Source: Motilibacter deserti
Lineage (GTDB): Bacteria > Actinomycetota > Actinomycetes > Motilibacterales > Motilibacteraceae
DNA length: 64,000 nucleotides
Reading direction: 5' to 3'
Assembly: GCF_011250635.1 (NCBI RefSeq)
Contig: NZ_JAANNP010000001.1
Coordinates: 333,480 to 397,479 of the forward strand
The translations under genes and the position numbers were made by a program. Each line of letters opens with the position of its first letter. The stretch's first letter is position 1. This document shows, piece after piece, positions 1 through 9,450 of this stretch. The notes beneath the pieces were generated by a model, which did not search any database, was not told the DNA's origin, and saw only the letters and a program-made list of their open reading frames with translations.

Positions 1-116
1 CCCCGCAGTCGGGTGCTCCGCAGCGGCGTACGCCCACCGGTGGCGAGGCCGCTCCGGCCGCCCGTCGTTCGCGCAGCCGTCGTGGTGGCCAGGGCGGGCG
101 CGTCGCCACCGGGTGA
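1..116 (+). CDS. C-terminal tail of an upstream protein (partial)
   Basis: An open frame enters from the left edge and stops at TGA 114-116. Only about 37 residues are visible; they are rich in Arg, Gly and Ser and end RGGQGGRVATG. Basic RG-rich tails like this close DEAD-box helicases and RNase E/G-type proteins in actinomycetes, but the domain needed to decide lies outside the window. A strong hairpin 23 bp downstream supports this as a true gene end. Identity is inference. Confidence 0.5.
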   Translation, partial: PQSGAPQRRTPTGGEAAPAARRSRSRRGGQGGRVATG

Positions 117-138
117 CGTCCCCCCTCGTGATCTGACC

Positions 139-169
139 GTGGCCCGGCTCCTGCGAGGAGCCGGGCCAC
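139..169 (+). terminator. Rho-independent-type hairpin
   Basis: A perfect 14-bp inverted repeat (139-152 with 156-169, loop GCG) follows the stop codon at 116. It lacks a U tract, as is common in very GC-rich actinomycetes. It probably ends the upstream transcript. Confidence 0.8.
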
Positions 170-303
170 GCGCATGTCGGGCCGGCTTCCGCGGCGCGTG
201 GCCCCTTCCCGCGAGTGTCCTGCGGCGCGACCATGGCGACGGGGTAGCTCCCGCCGTGACGGAGGTCCTCGATGCTCGTCTCGCCCACCTTGCGCGCCGA
301 CCG

Positions 304-1125
304 ATGCGTCCTGAACCGGTGAGCGCGGTGGCCGGGCGGGTGCCACGGCACAGCTTCGACGCCGAGCTCCAGCGGCACAACGCGATCCTGCGCGAGGCGT
401 GCGACATCGGCGCGCACGAGCACGTGCTCGACGTCGGGTGCGGGACCGGGCTGACCACTCGGGAGGCCGCCCGGGCGGCATCGTCCGGCAGCGTGTTGGG
501 GGTCGACACGTCGGAGGCCGCCATCGCGCGTGCCCGGTCGTTGGCCGACTCCGAGGGAATCCACAACGTCGGTTTCGTGTGTGCCGATGCCGAAGTCCAC
601 GACTTCGCAGGCCGGCGTTTCGATGTCGCCATCAGCCGGTTCGGCACGATGTTCTTCCGGGACCCCGTCGCCGCATTCACCAACATCGGACGGGCACTGA
701 AGCACGGCGGGCGGCTGGTCATGCTGGTCTGGCAGGCCGCGGAGCTCAACGAATGGGACGTTGAGATCCGCGGAGCGCTGGCCAGGCCCGAGGCCGCGGC
801 GCCTTCCCCTCCTGACCATCTGGACCCTTTCTCGCTCGGCGAGGCTGCGGTGCTCACCGAGGTGCTGCAGACGGCCGGGTTCACCGGCATTGGCCTTGCT
901 GACGTCCGCGAGCCCGTCTACTACGGCCCGGACGTAGGCGTCGCCCTCGAATGGGCCCGCGGGTTCGCCAGCACGCGGGCTGTCGTGCAGTCGCTCGATG
1001 CCGTCGCGGCAGAGCGGGCGGAAGCCCGCCTGCAGCGGGTGATCGCGGCGCACCTGTCCGACGAGGGAGTCTGGTTCGAGTCCCGGGCCTGGCTCGTCTC
1101 GGCCCGGATACCAAGCGGGACGTGA
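304..1125 (+). CDS. Class I SAM-dependent methyltransferase
   Basis: A 273-residue Rossmann-fold methyltransferase. The SAM-binding motif I reads VLDVGCGTGLTT near residue 45, followed by an acidic motif II (VLGVDTSEAAI) and motif IV around DVAISRFGTMFF. The pattern matches UbiE/COQ5-like methyltransferases; the substrate cannot be told. ATG 304 is preferred because the longer frame upstream has no methyltransferase similarity and crosses the terminator. No partner gene is obvious; the next gene is an acetyltransferase in the same direction. Confidence 0.85.
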   Translation: MRPEPVSAVAGRVPRHSFDAELQRHNAILREACDIGAHEHVLDVGCGTGLTTREAARAASSGSVLGVDTSEAAIARARSLADSEGIHNVGFVCADAEVHDFAGRRFDVAISRFGTMFFRDPVAAFTNIGRALKHGGRLVMLVWQAAELNEWDVEIRGALARPEAAAPSPPDHLDPFSLGEAAVLTEVLQTAGFTGIGLADVREPVYYGPDVGVALEWARGFASTRAVVQSLDAVAAERAEARLQRVIAAHLSDEGVWFESRAWLVSARIPSGT

Positions 1126-1232
1126 GCTGGGACTTCTGGCAATCGGGCCTCCCCGAGCCCGGCGTCCGTGCCTCGTGCCGAATCCGCCCGACCTTCTGTC
1201 AATGCCACCGACGCAGCTGCCATTCTGGCGTG

Positions 1233-1730
1233 GTGCGGACACCTGAGGAGCCGCTGCTCACCCTGCGGCCGATGACACTGCAGGAGTTCGAGCCGTGGCA
1301 GGCCGAGCTCTCGCGCGCGTACGCCGCCGAGCAGGTCGCGGCCGGCGTCTGGACGGCAGACGAAGCCTTGGACAGGGCGCTGGAGGGAAGCGCCGCGCTG
1401 CTGCCCGACGGGCTCGCGACGCCCGGGATGCTGCTGCTGCTCGGCGTGCTCCCGGACGGCACGCGGGTGGGCCGGGTGTGGATCGGGCTGCAGCACCCGC
1501 GGGGCATTGCCGGCTGCGCGTTCGTCTACGACCTCGAGGTCGAGCCCGAGCACCGAGGCCGCGGGCTGGGCCGGGAGCTGCTGTCGCTCGGCGAGAGAGC
1601 CGCGCGGGACCACGGGGCGCGCGCGGTCGAGCTCAACGTCTTCGGCACGAACGCCACGGCCATCGCGCTCTACGCGAGCGCCGGCTACCGAGTGGTCACG
1701 CAGCAGATGCGCAAGGAACTCGCGGACTGA
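1233..1730 (+). CDS. GNAT family N-acetyltransferase
   Basis: A 165-residue GNAT protein. The acetyl-CoA binding motif A is seen as VEPEHRGRGLGREL around residues 105-118, followed by the C-terminal NATAIALYASAGY segment typical of RimI-like acetyltransferases. GTG 1233 is chosen since LTLRPMT lies just after it, where GNAT domains usually begin. The N-terminal half has a helical insert (residues 20-60) seen in some actinobacterial GNATs. The acceptor is unknown. Confidence 0.85.
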   Translation: MRTPEEPLLTLRPMTLQEFEPWQAELSRAYAAEQVAAGVWTADEALDRALEGSAALLPDGLATPGMLLLLGVLPDGTRVGRVWIGLQHPRGIAGCAFVYDLEVEPEHRGRGLGRELLSLGERAARDHGARAVELNVFGTNATAIALYASAGYRVVTQQMRKELAD

Positions 1731-1802
1731 GCCCGGCGTACCTTCCCGGCGCCGCGCCAGAAGGTGGTCGCGGCGTCGAGGAACCGATGGTTGGGTGGCC
1801 GG

Positions 1803-2996
1803 GTGCAGTCGCAGGATTCGCGTCGGGTCACGCTCGTGCTGTGCACCTCGGAGGGTGTGCTGCTGGGCGCGCTGCCCGCCTTCGACGTGCCCGGTCGGTG
1901 GTGGCCCGACGTCGCGCCGGTCGTTGACGGGGCGCGGAAGGCCTTCGGCGTCGAGGTGACCGTGCTCCGGCTGCTGCGGACGGACGGCGGCCGCACCGGA
2001 GGCAGCGTGGACTATCTGGCGTCCACGCGCAGCACACCGGAAGTGCCGCTCGGCAGTTGGCCGGGCGACCCGTTGACTGCCGCGCCGCTCCGTCAGCCGT
2101 GGGCGCGGCCCGGCGGGCCGGAGGCGGACCTGGCGTGGGCGCTCGACGTCCTGGCGGCGCACGGGACGCCGCCGACCGGCCCCGCGCGTCAGCAGCGCAC
2201 CTGGAACCTGTCCAGCCTGTGGCGGGTCCCGACAGCGGGCGGCGCTGTCTGGCTCAAGGCCGTGCCCTCGTTCTTCGCCCACGAGGGGGCGCTGCTCTCC
2301 ACCCTCGACGCCGACTTCCTCCCGCGGCCGCTCGCCGTGGACGGGCACCGCATGCTGCTGCCCGAGGTGCCGGGCGAGGACCAGTACGACGCCGGCCCGG
2401 ACCTGCTGGCGCGCATGGTGCGGATGCTCGTCGGGCTCCAGGCCGAGCAGGCCGCGCGGCTGCCCGCGCTGCTCGCCCTCGGGCTACCCGATTGGCGCGC
2501 GGAACCGCTGGCCGCGATGGGGGCCGACGTGATGGAGCGGACCGCCTCCGAGCTCGAACCCGAGGCGGGAGGCCGCGTCGACGCGCTGATCGCCGGATTG
2601 GAGACGCGGTACGTCGCCGTCGCCGAGTGCGGCGTCCCCGACTCGCTCGTCCATGGCGACTTCCATCCCGGCAACTGGCGAGGCACGGCTGAGCGGCTCA
2701 CGTTGCTGGACTGGGGCGACAGCGGCGTCGGGGCGCCGCTGCTGGACCAGGCCGCCCTGGAGGAACGCCTCCCCCAGGCTCATCGCCACGTCGTGCGAGC
2801 CGAGTGGGTGCGCGCGTGGCGCGAGCACATCCCGGGCAGCGACCCCGCCCGCGCCGCGCAGCTCCTGCGGCCTGTCGCCGCCCTGCGCCAGGCGGTCATC
2901 TACCGCGGCTTCCTCGACCGCATCGAGCCCGACGAGCACGTCTACCACGCCGGTGACCCGGCGGTCTGGCTGCGGCGTACGGCAGAGCTCTGCTGA
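1803..2996 (+). CDS. APH-family phosphotransferase-like protein
   Basis: About 397 residues. The C-terminal two thirds carry the aminoglycoside/choline-kinase signature: VHGDFHPGNW (Brenner-type catalytic loop) and, 15 residues on, LLDWGDSGVGAPLLDQ (metal-binding DxD/DFG equivalent). The N-terminal 110 residues (VTLVLCTSEGVLLGALPAFDV) form a separate part I do not recognise firmly; its order of strands resembles a NUDIX-like fold. GTG 1803 is preferred over GTG 1764. A resistance role should not be assumed; many members act on small metabolites. Confidence 0.75.
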   Translation: MQSQDSRRVTLVLCTSEGVLLGALPAFDVPGRWWPDVAPVVDGARKAFGVEVTVLRLLRTDGGRTGGSVDYLASTRSTPEVPLGSWPGDPLTAAPLRQPWARPGGPEADLAWALDVLAAHGTPPTGPARQQRTWNLSSLWRVPTAGGAVWLKAVPSFFAHEGALLSTLDADFLPRPLAVDGHRMLLPEVPGEDQYDAGPDLLARMVRMLVGLQAEQAARLPALLALGLPDWRAEPLAAMGADVMERTASELEPEAGGRVDALIAGLETRYVAVAECGVPDSLVHGDFHPGNWRGTAERLTLLDWGDSGVGAPLLDQAALEERLPQAHRHVVRAEWVRAWREHIPGSDPARAAQLLRPVAALRQAVIYRGFLDRIEPDEHVYHAGDPAVWLRRTAELC

Positions 2997-3156
2997 CGGC
3001 ACGCGGGTTCTTGCGGACGCATTGTTGCCCTGCGGCATCTGGTTTCGTCGGTGGGGATGGCGCGTCGTCAACGAGACCCCATGCGCCAAGGCGGCGGCCC
3101 GTCGGCATGTCCGAGCAGCGCGCCCGCCCTACTGACAGGTGGCGCGAGCCGACAGG

Positions 3157-3513
3157 CTAGGCCGGCGGCGCGTACAGCTGCAGCGCGTTGCCCTCGGTGT
3201 CGGTGAACGCAGCGATGCGACCCCACGGGTGCTCGCTGATGTCACCGGCGAACTGCACGCCCTTGCCGCGCAGCTCCTCGACCTCGCTCTCGATGCTGCC
3301 GTCCGGCTGCAGCGTCACGACGGCACCGCCATTGGAGGAGGCCGAGCCGGTGCCCTCCCGAGCGTTCAGCCCGATCATGAGCCCGTTCGCGTCCAGCTCG
3401 CTCCACTGCGCCCGGGTCTGCTTCACCTCGAGCCCGAGCACGTCGCGGTAGAACGCCACCGCTCGGTCCATGTCGTCCACGGGCAGCCAGACCGACGCCA
3501 CACCGGAAGCCAT
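3157..3513 (-). CDS. VOC/glyoxalase-like protein
   Basis: A 118-residue single-domain vicinal-oxygen-chelate protein. It opens with VWLPVDDMDRAVAFYRDVLGL, the usual first beta-alpha unit, and ends with AFTDTEGNALQLY, which supplies the final strand. ATG 3513 is fixed by an AAGGAG ribosome site 6 nt upstream. Stand-alone gene; the substrate is unknown. Members include glyoxalases, bleomycin-binding and extradiol-like proteins. Confidence 0.85.
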   Translation of the reverse strand: MASGVASVWLPVDDMDRAVAFYRDVLGLEVKQTRAQWSELDANGLMIGLNAREGTGSASSNGGAVVTLQPDGSIESEVEELRGKGVQFAGDISEHPWGRIAAFTDTEGNALQLYAPPA

Positions 3514-3799
3514 GCCTTCTCCTTGTGCTACGACATCTCGGTTCGAACCGCGACGTACCCGGTCAGAAGTACCGCAACCCACGCGGTCAGCGGAGATCGT
3601 CTGGGCTGAGGTCATCGCCGAAGCCCCGCGGATGCCACCCTTCGGCGCCCCGAGAGGTGATGCTGAGGACTCGGCCGGTCGGACGAAGAGCGTTTGCCGT
3701 TCGAGAGCAGCCGCTATCAGCGAGTCGGAAGAGAGCGGACTGCTCGGTCCACTGGTGCTCGAGCGGCCGCGCATGGCGCACCGGACGAGTTCACGGGCC

Positions 3800-4669
3800 T
3801 CACTTCACCGCGGTCGGAAACCTCAAGGCGAGGTAGTCCGCCAGCGCCACACGGTCGTCGGGCCTCAGGTCCCCGTCGCGCTTGAGGAGCTTGGCCAGGC
3901 CTCGGCGCCCCACGAGCGGGACGCCGCGGATGCTCTCACCGAACCATGGCAGCTCCGTCCCGACGAAGCAGAGCACCCCGCGGACGGGCACGGGCGCGTT
4001 GACCGCCGCGAGCGCAGCGGTAACGTCGGCGACCTGGCCGTTCAACCCGTCCAGCAGCTTGGTCTGATCGCGACCGCGGATGTAGAGCCGTTCCCGTCGG
4101 GGCGAGAGGAGGCCACCGGAGCGGCGGACCTCGAGCTCGCCCCGGTGGGTCTTGGCGTCGATCACCCACACACCGTTGGCCGCCACTGCAATGTGGTCGA
4201 TGTTCGCCCGGGACAGCCGGCCGTCGGGCCGGCGGCGGGCTCGGTCGTTCAGGACCTCGACGTGCGTGCCCGCCAGCTCCTCGAGCTTGGCGCCCACTGC
4301 TCGCTCGCCACGCGCGCCCTGCGCCCAGACGCGCGTGCTCGTGGGCTCGTCGGTGAGCGCGAGGATCAGGCCGCCGAGCAAGGGGTGACGTGTGCGGACG
4401 CGCTGCTCACGCTGCTGTGACCGGCGCTCGTACTCACGCCTGGCGGATGCGCCGGCAGCGTCGGCGCCGCGCGCCCGAGAGGCGACGGCGGGGACGGCTC
4501 TGTCCGAGTCCGCGGTGGCGGGCGCGGGCTGCGGGGTGGACGACGAGGAGCTGCACCCCAGGCACGTCACCGACCGTGCGTCGCCGTCCCAGACAGCACG
4601 AGTCCCAGGCGCCAGCGCAGTGAGACAGACGCAGCAGGTGTCGGGCCGTCGCAGCGCCAGGACCTTCAC
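3800..4669 (-). CDS. NERD domain protein with N-terminal Cys-rich segment
   Basis: About 289 residues from GTG 4669 (GTG 4711 is also possible). The N-terminus holds CCVC and CLGC about 25 residues apart, a probable zinc ribbon. A low-complexity Ser/Ala linker follows, then a NERD (nuclease-related) domain from about residue 135: GERAVGAKLEEL, VLNDRARRRP, IDHIAVAANGVWVIDAKTH. The last motif is the D-x-K catalytic pattern of the restriction-endonuclease-like fold. Nuclease activity is inferred from the family. The gene stands alone. Confidence 0.8.
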   Translation of the reverse strand: MKVLALRRPDTCCVCLTALAPGTRAVWDGDARSVTCLGCSSSSSTPQPAPATADSDRAVPAVASRARGADAAGASARREYERRSQQREQRVRTRHPLLGGLILALTDEPTSTRVWAQGARGERAVGAKLEELAGTHVEVLNDRARRRPDGRLSRANIDHIAVAANGVWVIDAKTHRGELEVRRSGGLLSPRRERLYIRGRDQTKLLDGLNGQVADVTAALAAVNAPVPVRGVLCFVGTELPWFGESIRGVPLVGRRGLAKLLKRDGDLRPDDRVALADYLALRFPTAVK

Positions 4670-4864
4670 GCCCTGCTGTCGGCTACGCGTCGACCAGTCT
4701 GAGTGGAACACGCTGGGACGAGCCGCTCGTCGCAGTCCGCGCTACGACTCGGGCGAGCGACCGAGGGCACCAACAGCATCCGGGTCTCAGGGTCGTCAGC
4801 ACGACCCTGGGACCCGGATGCGCCTGCCGCCCGGGTCGTGGCGGACGCAGCAGACTGCGATCGA

Positions 4865-6328
4865 TCAGGTCCCGCAGAACGTCCGGTACGGCCCGGACCC
4901 CTCCGGCGCTGGCTCGGTGTAGCGCTCCAGCCCGGGCCGGACCTCGTACGGCCGCCGGACCACGTCCACCAGCTGCTCGAACGGCGCCGGGTCCCCGGCC
5001 GTCGCGGCGGCCAGCGCCTCCTCCACGAGGTGGTTGCGCGGGATGTAGACCGGGTTGACCCGGTCCATCGCGTCCGCGTCCGGCCCGAGCGCACGCCACC
5101 GGTCGAGCCAGGCGTCGATGCCGGCCAGGTCGAGGAACACGCCCCGCACGGGCTCGGCGTCGCCGCGGGCGGCCGCGGCCAGGTCGCGGAAGAACGAGGT
5201 GAGGTCGACGCGGGCGGCCTGCAGCAGCGGCAGCAGGTCGTTGGCCAGCGCCGAGGCCTCCGCGTCGTCGGCGGACGACGGCAGGCCGAGCTTGACTCGC
5301 ATCCCGGAAGTCCAGGCGGCGGCGTACTGCGGACGGAACTGCCCGAGCGACTCGACGGCGAGCTCGATCGCCCGCTCCTGGTCGTCGGCAAAAAGCGGCA
5401 GCAGCGCCTCGGCGAGCCGGGCGAGGTTCCACTCGGCGGCCAGCGGCTGGTTGCCGTAGGCGTAGCGGCCGCCCTCGTCGATCGAGCTGTAGACCGCGCG
5501 CGAGTCGAAGCCCTCCAGGAACGCGCAGGGCCCGTAGTCGATCGTCTCGCCGGAGATCGTCATGTTGTCGGTGTTCATGACGCCGTGGACGAAGCCGACG
5601 AGCATCCACGACGCGACGAGCGACGCCTGCGCGGCGACGACCGCCTCGAAGAGCGCGCGGTAGGGGTGCTCCGCCGACGCGGCCTCCGGGTAGTGGCGAG
5701 CGATCGCGTGGTCGGCGAGACGGCGAAGCAGGTCGATGTCAGCGGTGGCGCGGGCGTACTCGAAGCTCCCGACGCGCAGGTGGCTGCTCGCGACGCGGGC
5801 GAGCACGGCACCGGGCAGCACGGTCTCGCGGCGTACGCCCCGGCCCGTCGCCACCACGGCGAGCGAGCGGGTGGTCGGGATGCCGAGGGCGTGCATGGCC
5901 TCGCTGACGACGTACTCGCGCAGCATCGGGCCCACGGCGGCCAAGCCGTCGCCGCCGCGCGCCCACGGCGTACGCCCTGAGCCCTTGAGGTGCAGGTCGC
6001 GGACGCGGCCGTCGGCGTCGACGAGCTCGCCCAGGAGCAGCGCCCGCCCGTCGCCGAGGCGCGGGCTGTAGGAGCCGAACTGGTGGCCGGCGTAGCCCTG
6101 CGCGACGGGGGCCGCGCCGGGCGGGACTCGCGTGCCGGTCAGCAGGCCGAGGCCGTCCGGCCCGCGCAGGGAGCCCGGGTCCAGGCCGAGCTCGACGGCC
6201 AGCGGCTCGTTGAGCACGAGCAGGCGCGGGTCGGGCGCCTCCTCGGCCCGCCAGCTCACCGCGAGCTCGGGGAGGTCTCTGGCGAAGCGGGAGCCGAGGG
6301 CGATGGCCGGTGCGGATGCGACGCTCAC
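4865..6328 (-). CDS. selO: SelO/YdiU protein adenylyltransferase (AMPylator)
   Basis: A 487-residue SelO-family pseudokinase that transfers AMP to Ser/Thr/Tyr of target proteins. Seen motifs: [23 protein letters not shown] (nucleotide pocket), [20 protein letters not shown] and [21 protein letters not shown] (catalytic/metal loop). Full family length. Eukaryotic SelO ends with Sec near the C-terminus; here the protein ends FCGT, so a Cys stands close to the end. GTG 6328 fits the usual family start; ATG 6361 would add 11 residues. The role in redox stress is family knowledge. Confidence 0.93.
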   Translation of the reverse strand: MSVASAPAIALGSRFARDLPELAVSWRAEEAPDPRLLVLNEPLAVELGLDPGSLRGPDGLGLLTGTRVPPGAAPVAQGYAGHQFGSYSPRLGDGRALLLGELVDADGRVRDLHLKGSGRTPWARGGDGLAAVGPMLREYVVSEAMHALGIPTTRSLAVVATGRGVRRETVLPGAVLARVASSHLRVGSFEYARATADIDLLRRLADHAIARHYPEAASAEHPYRALFEAVVAAQASLVASWMLVGFVHGVMNTDNMTISGETIDYGPCAFLEGFDSRAVYSSIDEGGRYAYGNQPLAAEWNLARLAEALLPLFADDQERAIELAVESLGQFRPQYAAAWTSGMRVKLGLPSSADDAEASALANDLLPLLQAARVDLTSFFRDLAAAARGDAEPVRGVFLDLAGIDAWLDRWRALGPDADAMDRVNPVYIPRNHLVEEALAAATAGDPAPFEQLVDVVRRPYEVRPGLERYTEPAPEGSGPYRTFCGT

Positions 6329-6385
6329 GTCGAGTCCAACACGGTGTCCGCTTCGCGGCATTCCGCCGGTGGCACGACCGGCGCC

Positions 6386-8092
6386 CTATGCGCGGGCACG
6401 GCCGTTGCCGCGCCCCTCGAACCGCTCCCGGCGCACCGTCGGCTTGCGCCCGCGCAGCGTGGTCGAGCGCAGGCTCGTGATCACCGTCTCGGCCATCTCG
6501 GACGGCACTTCCACGAGGGAGAACTTGTCGGTGATCTCGATCGCCCCGACGTCGCGCCCGGTGAGCGAGGTCTCCCCCGCGATGGCGCCGACGAGGTCCT
6601 GCGGGCGGATGCCGGCGCTGCGCCCGACGCCGACGTAGAGCCGCGTCATGGGCCGCGTGCCCGACCGCGGGCTCCGGTCGGGCCCACGCCCGCGCTCGGG
6701 ACGGGTGCCGCGGTCACTGACGTCGCGCTTGCTGGGCAGCCGCTCCTCGGGGATCTCGTCCTCGTCGCCGTCGCGCCCGACCGTCGACTCGTGCGCCAGC
6801 TTCACGGCCGCCAGCGCGACCTGCACGATGTCGAACTCGTCGCTGAGCGTCTCGACGACGCTGCGGTAGCGCTCGAGCTCGTCGGTGAGCAGGCTCTCGC
6901 GCAGCGCGGCCCGGGTCAGCTCGAGCCGGCGGGCCTGCAGGTCCGCGATCGTCGGCAGCGTCTCGACCGAGATGCGCTGCCCGGTGACCCGCTCGATCGT
7001 CTTGAGCATCCGGTGCTCGCGCGAGCTGACCAGGGTGATGGCGACGCCCTCACGCCCAGCGCGGCCGACCCGCCCGATCCGGTGGACGTACGACTCCGGC
7101 GCGCTCGGCACGTCGTAGTTCACGACGTGGGTGAGGTGCTCGACGTCGAGCCCGCGCGCGGCGACGTCGGTCGCGACGAGCAGGTCGGCGGTCTGGGCGC
7201 GCAGTCGGCCCATCACGCGGTCGCGCTGGTCCTGGCTCATCCCGCCGTGCAGGGCCTCCGCCCGGTAGCCGCGCCCGTTCAGGCTCTCGGTGACGTCGTC
7301 GACCTCGTCCCGCGTGCGGCAGAAGACGATCGCCGCCGTCGGAGCCTCCAGGTCGAGCACGCGGCCGAGCGCGGCGGTCTTGTGCGCCCGGGAGACGAGG
7401 TACGCGCTCTGCCGGACGCGCGGCACCTCCCCCGCGGCGACGGGCGCCTTCTCGATCTGCACGTGCACGGGGTCCTTCAGGTGGCGGCGCGCGAGCGACG
7501 CCGTGCGCGCCGGCATCGTGGCCGAGAAGAGCACCGTCTGCCGTCCGTCGGGGGCGGCATCGAGCAGCGCGTCGATGTCCTCGACGAAGCCCATGTCGAG
7601 CATCTCGTCGGCCTCGTCGAGCACGACCGTCCGCAGCGCGTCGAACCGCAGCGCGCCGCGCCCCAGCAGGTCGAGCGCCCGGCCGGGCGTGGCGACGACG
7701 ACGTCGACCCCGCGCGAGAGCGACCGCAGCTGCTGGCCGATCGGCGTCCCGCCGTAGACGGGGAGCACGCGCGCGCCAAGCTCCCGGCCGTACTTGTACA
7801 TCGCCTCCGACACCTGCACCGCGAGCTCGCGGGTCGGTGTGAGCACGAGCGCCGTGGGCGTGCCCGGCCGCTCGTCCAACGGCGCGAGCGCTTGCAGCAG
7901 CGGCAGCGCGAACGCGGCGGTCTTGCCCGTGCCGGTGGCCGCCACGCCGAGCACGTCGTGGCCGGCGAGCAGCGGCGGCACGGCCTCGCGCTGGATCGGC
8001 GTGGGCTCCTCGTACCCGAGCGCAGCCAGCGGCCGCAGCAGCTCTTCGCGCAGCTCGAGGTCGGCGAACACGGGCCCGTCGGAGATGCTCAT
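6386..8092 (-). CDS. deaD: DEAD-box ATP-dependent RNA helicase with DbpA-type RNA-binding domain
   Basis: A 568-residue RNA helicase. In order: Q motif (GYEEPTPIQREAVP), Walker A ATGTGKT, motif Ib/GG region, DEADEMLDMGF, SAT, and helicase C motifs ending YVHRIGRVGRAG. The C-terminus carries a DbpA/RRM-like domain (TRLYVGVGRSAGIRPQDLVGAI) and a short basic tail ending RGNGRARA, as in CsdA/DeaD proteins that remodel rRNA and mRNA. The ATG at 8092 gives a typical start; a CAGACT -10-like box 6 nt upstream suggests a leaderless mRNA. Confidence 0.93.
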   Translation of the reverse strand: MSISDGPVFADLELREELLRPLAALGYEEPTPIQREAVPPLLAGHDVLGVAATGTGKTAAFALPLLQALAPLDERPGTPTALVLTPTRELAVQVSEAMYKYGRELGARVLPVYGGTPIGQQLRSLSRGVDVVVATPGRALDLLGRGALRFDALRTVVLDEADEMLDMGFVEDIDALLDAAPDGRQTVLFSATMPARTASLARRHLKDPVHVQIEKAPVAAGEVPRVRQSAYLVSRAHKTAALGRVLDLEAPTAAIVFCRTRDEVDDVTESLNGRGYRAEALHGGMSQDQRDRVMGRLRAQTADLLVATDVAARGLDVEHLTHVVNYDVPSAPESYVHRIGRVGRAGREGVAITLVSSREHRMLKTIERVTGQRISVETLPTIADLQARRLELTRAALRESLLTDELERYRSVVETLSDEFDIVQVALAAVKLAHESTVGRDGDEDEIPEERLPSKRDVSDRGTRPERGRGPDRSPRSGTRPMTRLYVGVGRSAGIRPQDLVGAIAGETSLTGRDVGAIEITDKFSLVEVPSEMAETVITSLRSTTLRGRKPTVRRERFEGRGNGRARA

Positions 8093-8244
8093 GCCACGAG
8101 TCTGCCCCGCGCTGCCGCTGCCATTGCGCGGAGCCTCGCCCCGGGCGCTGCAGCTCCGAGCCCGGGGCGGCCACGCGGCCACCGGCGCAGGGAAGACGGA
8201 CGATCAGCTCTTCGCCGAACCGGCCTTCGCCGAAGCCCCGGCGC

Positions 8245-8556
8245 TCAGGCCGACAGCGGGCGTACGAACCCGCCGAGCACCGCGTGCACCTCGGCCCGCG
8301 CGGTCCCCGACGTGACAGCGGGGTCGCGCTCGCGTACGGCGTGCACGTCCTCCAAGGAGTCGGCCTCGACGACCCCCAGCCCCCACACTCCGGCGGGGTC
8401 GTCCACCGGGCCGAAGAACACCGCCGTCCCGCGCGCGAGCAGCTCCTGCCAGTACGTGCTGTGCCGCTCCATGGCCTCGGCCTCCGCCGGGCTCATGTCG
8501 AAGGCGAAGCCCGGCCGCGGGGGCAGCAGGCGGTAGACGAACAACTGCTTGCTCAT
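8245..8556 (-). CDS. YCII-related domain protein
   Basis: A 103-residue protein of the YciI-like ferredoxin-fold family. FVYRLLPPRP forms the first strand, MERHSTYWQELLARG the helix with the conserved His, and GVWGLGVVEADSLEDV the later core. Last gene of the ArsR operon, 23 nt after the SRPBCC gene. Such proteins are often paired with SRPBCC and ArsR genes; the substrate is unknown. Confidence 0.85.
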   Translation of the reverse strand: MSKQLFVYRLLPPRPGFAFDMSPAEAEAMERHSTYWQELLARGTAVFFGPVDDPAGVWGLGVVEADSLEDVHAVRERDPAVTSGTARAEVHAVLGGFVRPLSA

Positions 8557-8579
8557 GGGGTGTCCTTCCGGTCGTCGGA

Positions 8580-9071
8580 TTAGTCCTCGACGGCCGACAC
8601 GAGCCGGCCGAGGATCGTCGCCCAGCCCTGGGCGAAAGCGCCGCCGGCGTAGCCGCCGGGCAGTGCGCACGCCGCGGTGAGCTGTGCCTCGCTCAGCGCT
8701 TCCCAGCCGCGGTGCTCGACGGCGACGCGCGTCAGGGACTCGGCGAGCGAGCTGAAGGTCAGCTCCACCTCGGTGGCGGCGCCGGTGACCAGCCAGCTCA
8801 TCGCGAAGCGCTCCGGCGGCTCCCAGGCCAGCACGGTCCCCCAGTCGCGCGTGGTCGCGTCCTGCCAGGTCTCGTAGACCCGCCCGCCGACCCGCTGCTC
8901 GAAGGTCACGTCGCGGGCCTGCTCCTGGCCGAAGGAGAAGGGCTGCAGCGGCCACCATGCGCCGATCGTCCGCACGAAGACGTCGAAGGTGTGCTCCCGC
9001 CCGCTGCGGACCACGACCGACTGCCGCACTGGCGGCCGCCGTAGCGGGAGGACCGTGGTGTCATCCGGCAT
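8580..9071 (-). CDS. SRPBCC/AHSA1-like domain protein
   Basis: A 163-residue SRPBCC (START-like) protein of the AHSA1 type. Seen: FDVFVRTIGAWWPLQPFSFG at the first strand/helix, GGRVYETWQDATTRDWGTVLAWEPP, and a C-terminal amphipathic helix. The start is ATG 9071, overlapping the ArsR stop by 11 nt, so the two are probably translated together. Hydrophobic-ligand binding is family knowledge; the ligand is unknown. Confidence 0.87.
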   Translation of the reverse strand: MPDDTTVLPLRRPPVRQSVVVRSGREHTFDVFVRTIGAWWPLQPFSFGQEQARDVTFEQRVGGRVYETWQDATTRDWGTVLAWEPPERFAMSWLVTGAATEVELTFSSLAESLTRVAVEHRGWEALSEAQLTAACALPGGYAGGAFAQGWATILGRLVSAVED

Positions 9072-9450
9072 CACGCACCTCCTGCCCGCCGCCGACCAGC
9101 TGGGCCCGGTCGGCCTCGACCAAACGGCGGGCCACGTCGAGTGACGCTGTCCAGGCCTCGTCGAGAAAGTCCCGGAGCCCTGCGAGCCCTTCGGGCCGCG
9201 CCCGGTAGAGCCGGCGCGTGCCCTCGCGCCGCTCCACGAGCAGGCCGGCCCCCTTCAGCACCGTCAGATGTTGGCTGACAGCGGTGCGGCTCACCTCGAA
9301 GGCAGCGGCGATCTCGCCCGCCGCCAGCTCCTCGTGGGCCACCAGGCGCAGGATCGCGCGCCGCCGCGGCTCCGCCAGTGCCCGCATGGTCTCGTCCAGC
9401 GCCTGCTCGTCCCGCGCCCGCTCGTCCTGGTCCGCCGGCACGCCGTTCAT
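9061..9450 (-). CDS. ArsR/SmtB-family transcriptional repressor
   Basis: A 129-residue winged-helix protein. The domain runs RALAEPRRRAILRLV - AGEIAAAFEVSRTAVSQHLTVLKGAGLL - RREGTRRLYR, the standard ArsR HTH and wing. No CxC metal site is visible, so this is likely an AHSA1-linked ArsR that senses a non-metal cue or only autoregulates. ATG 9450 overlaps the upstream VOC stop as ATGA. The palindrome at 9839-9852 is the likely operator. Confidence 0.92.
   Translation of the reverse strand: MNGVPADQDERARDEQALDETMRALAEPRRRAILRLVAHEELAAGEIAAAFEVSRTAVSQHLTVLKGAGLLVERREGTRRLYRARPEGLAGLRDFLDEAWTASLDVARRLVEADRAQLVGGGQEVRDAG

Noticed and set aside
5990-8536. An 848-codon open frame on the plus strand
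   Set aside because: It is antisense to selO and the DEAD-box helicase, both with full motif sets; high GC makes long opposite-strand frames common.
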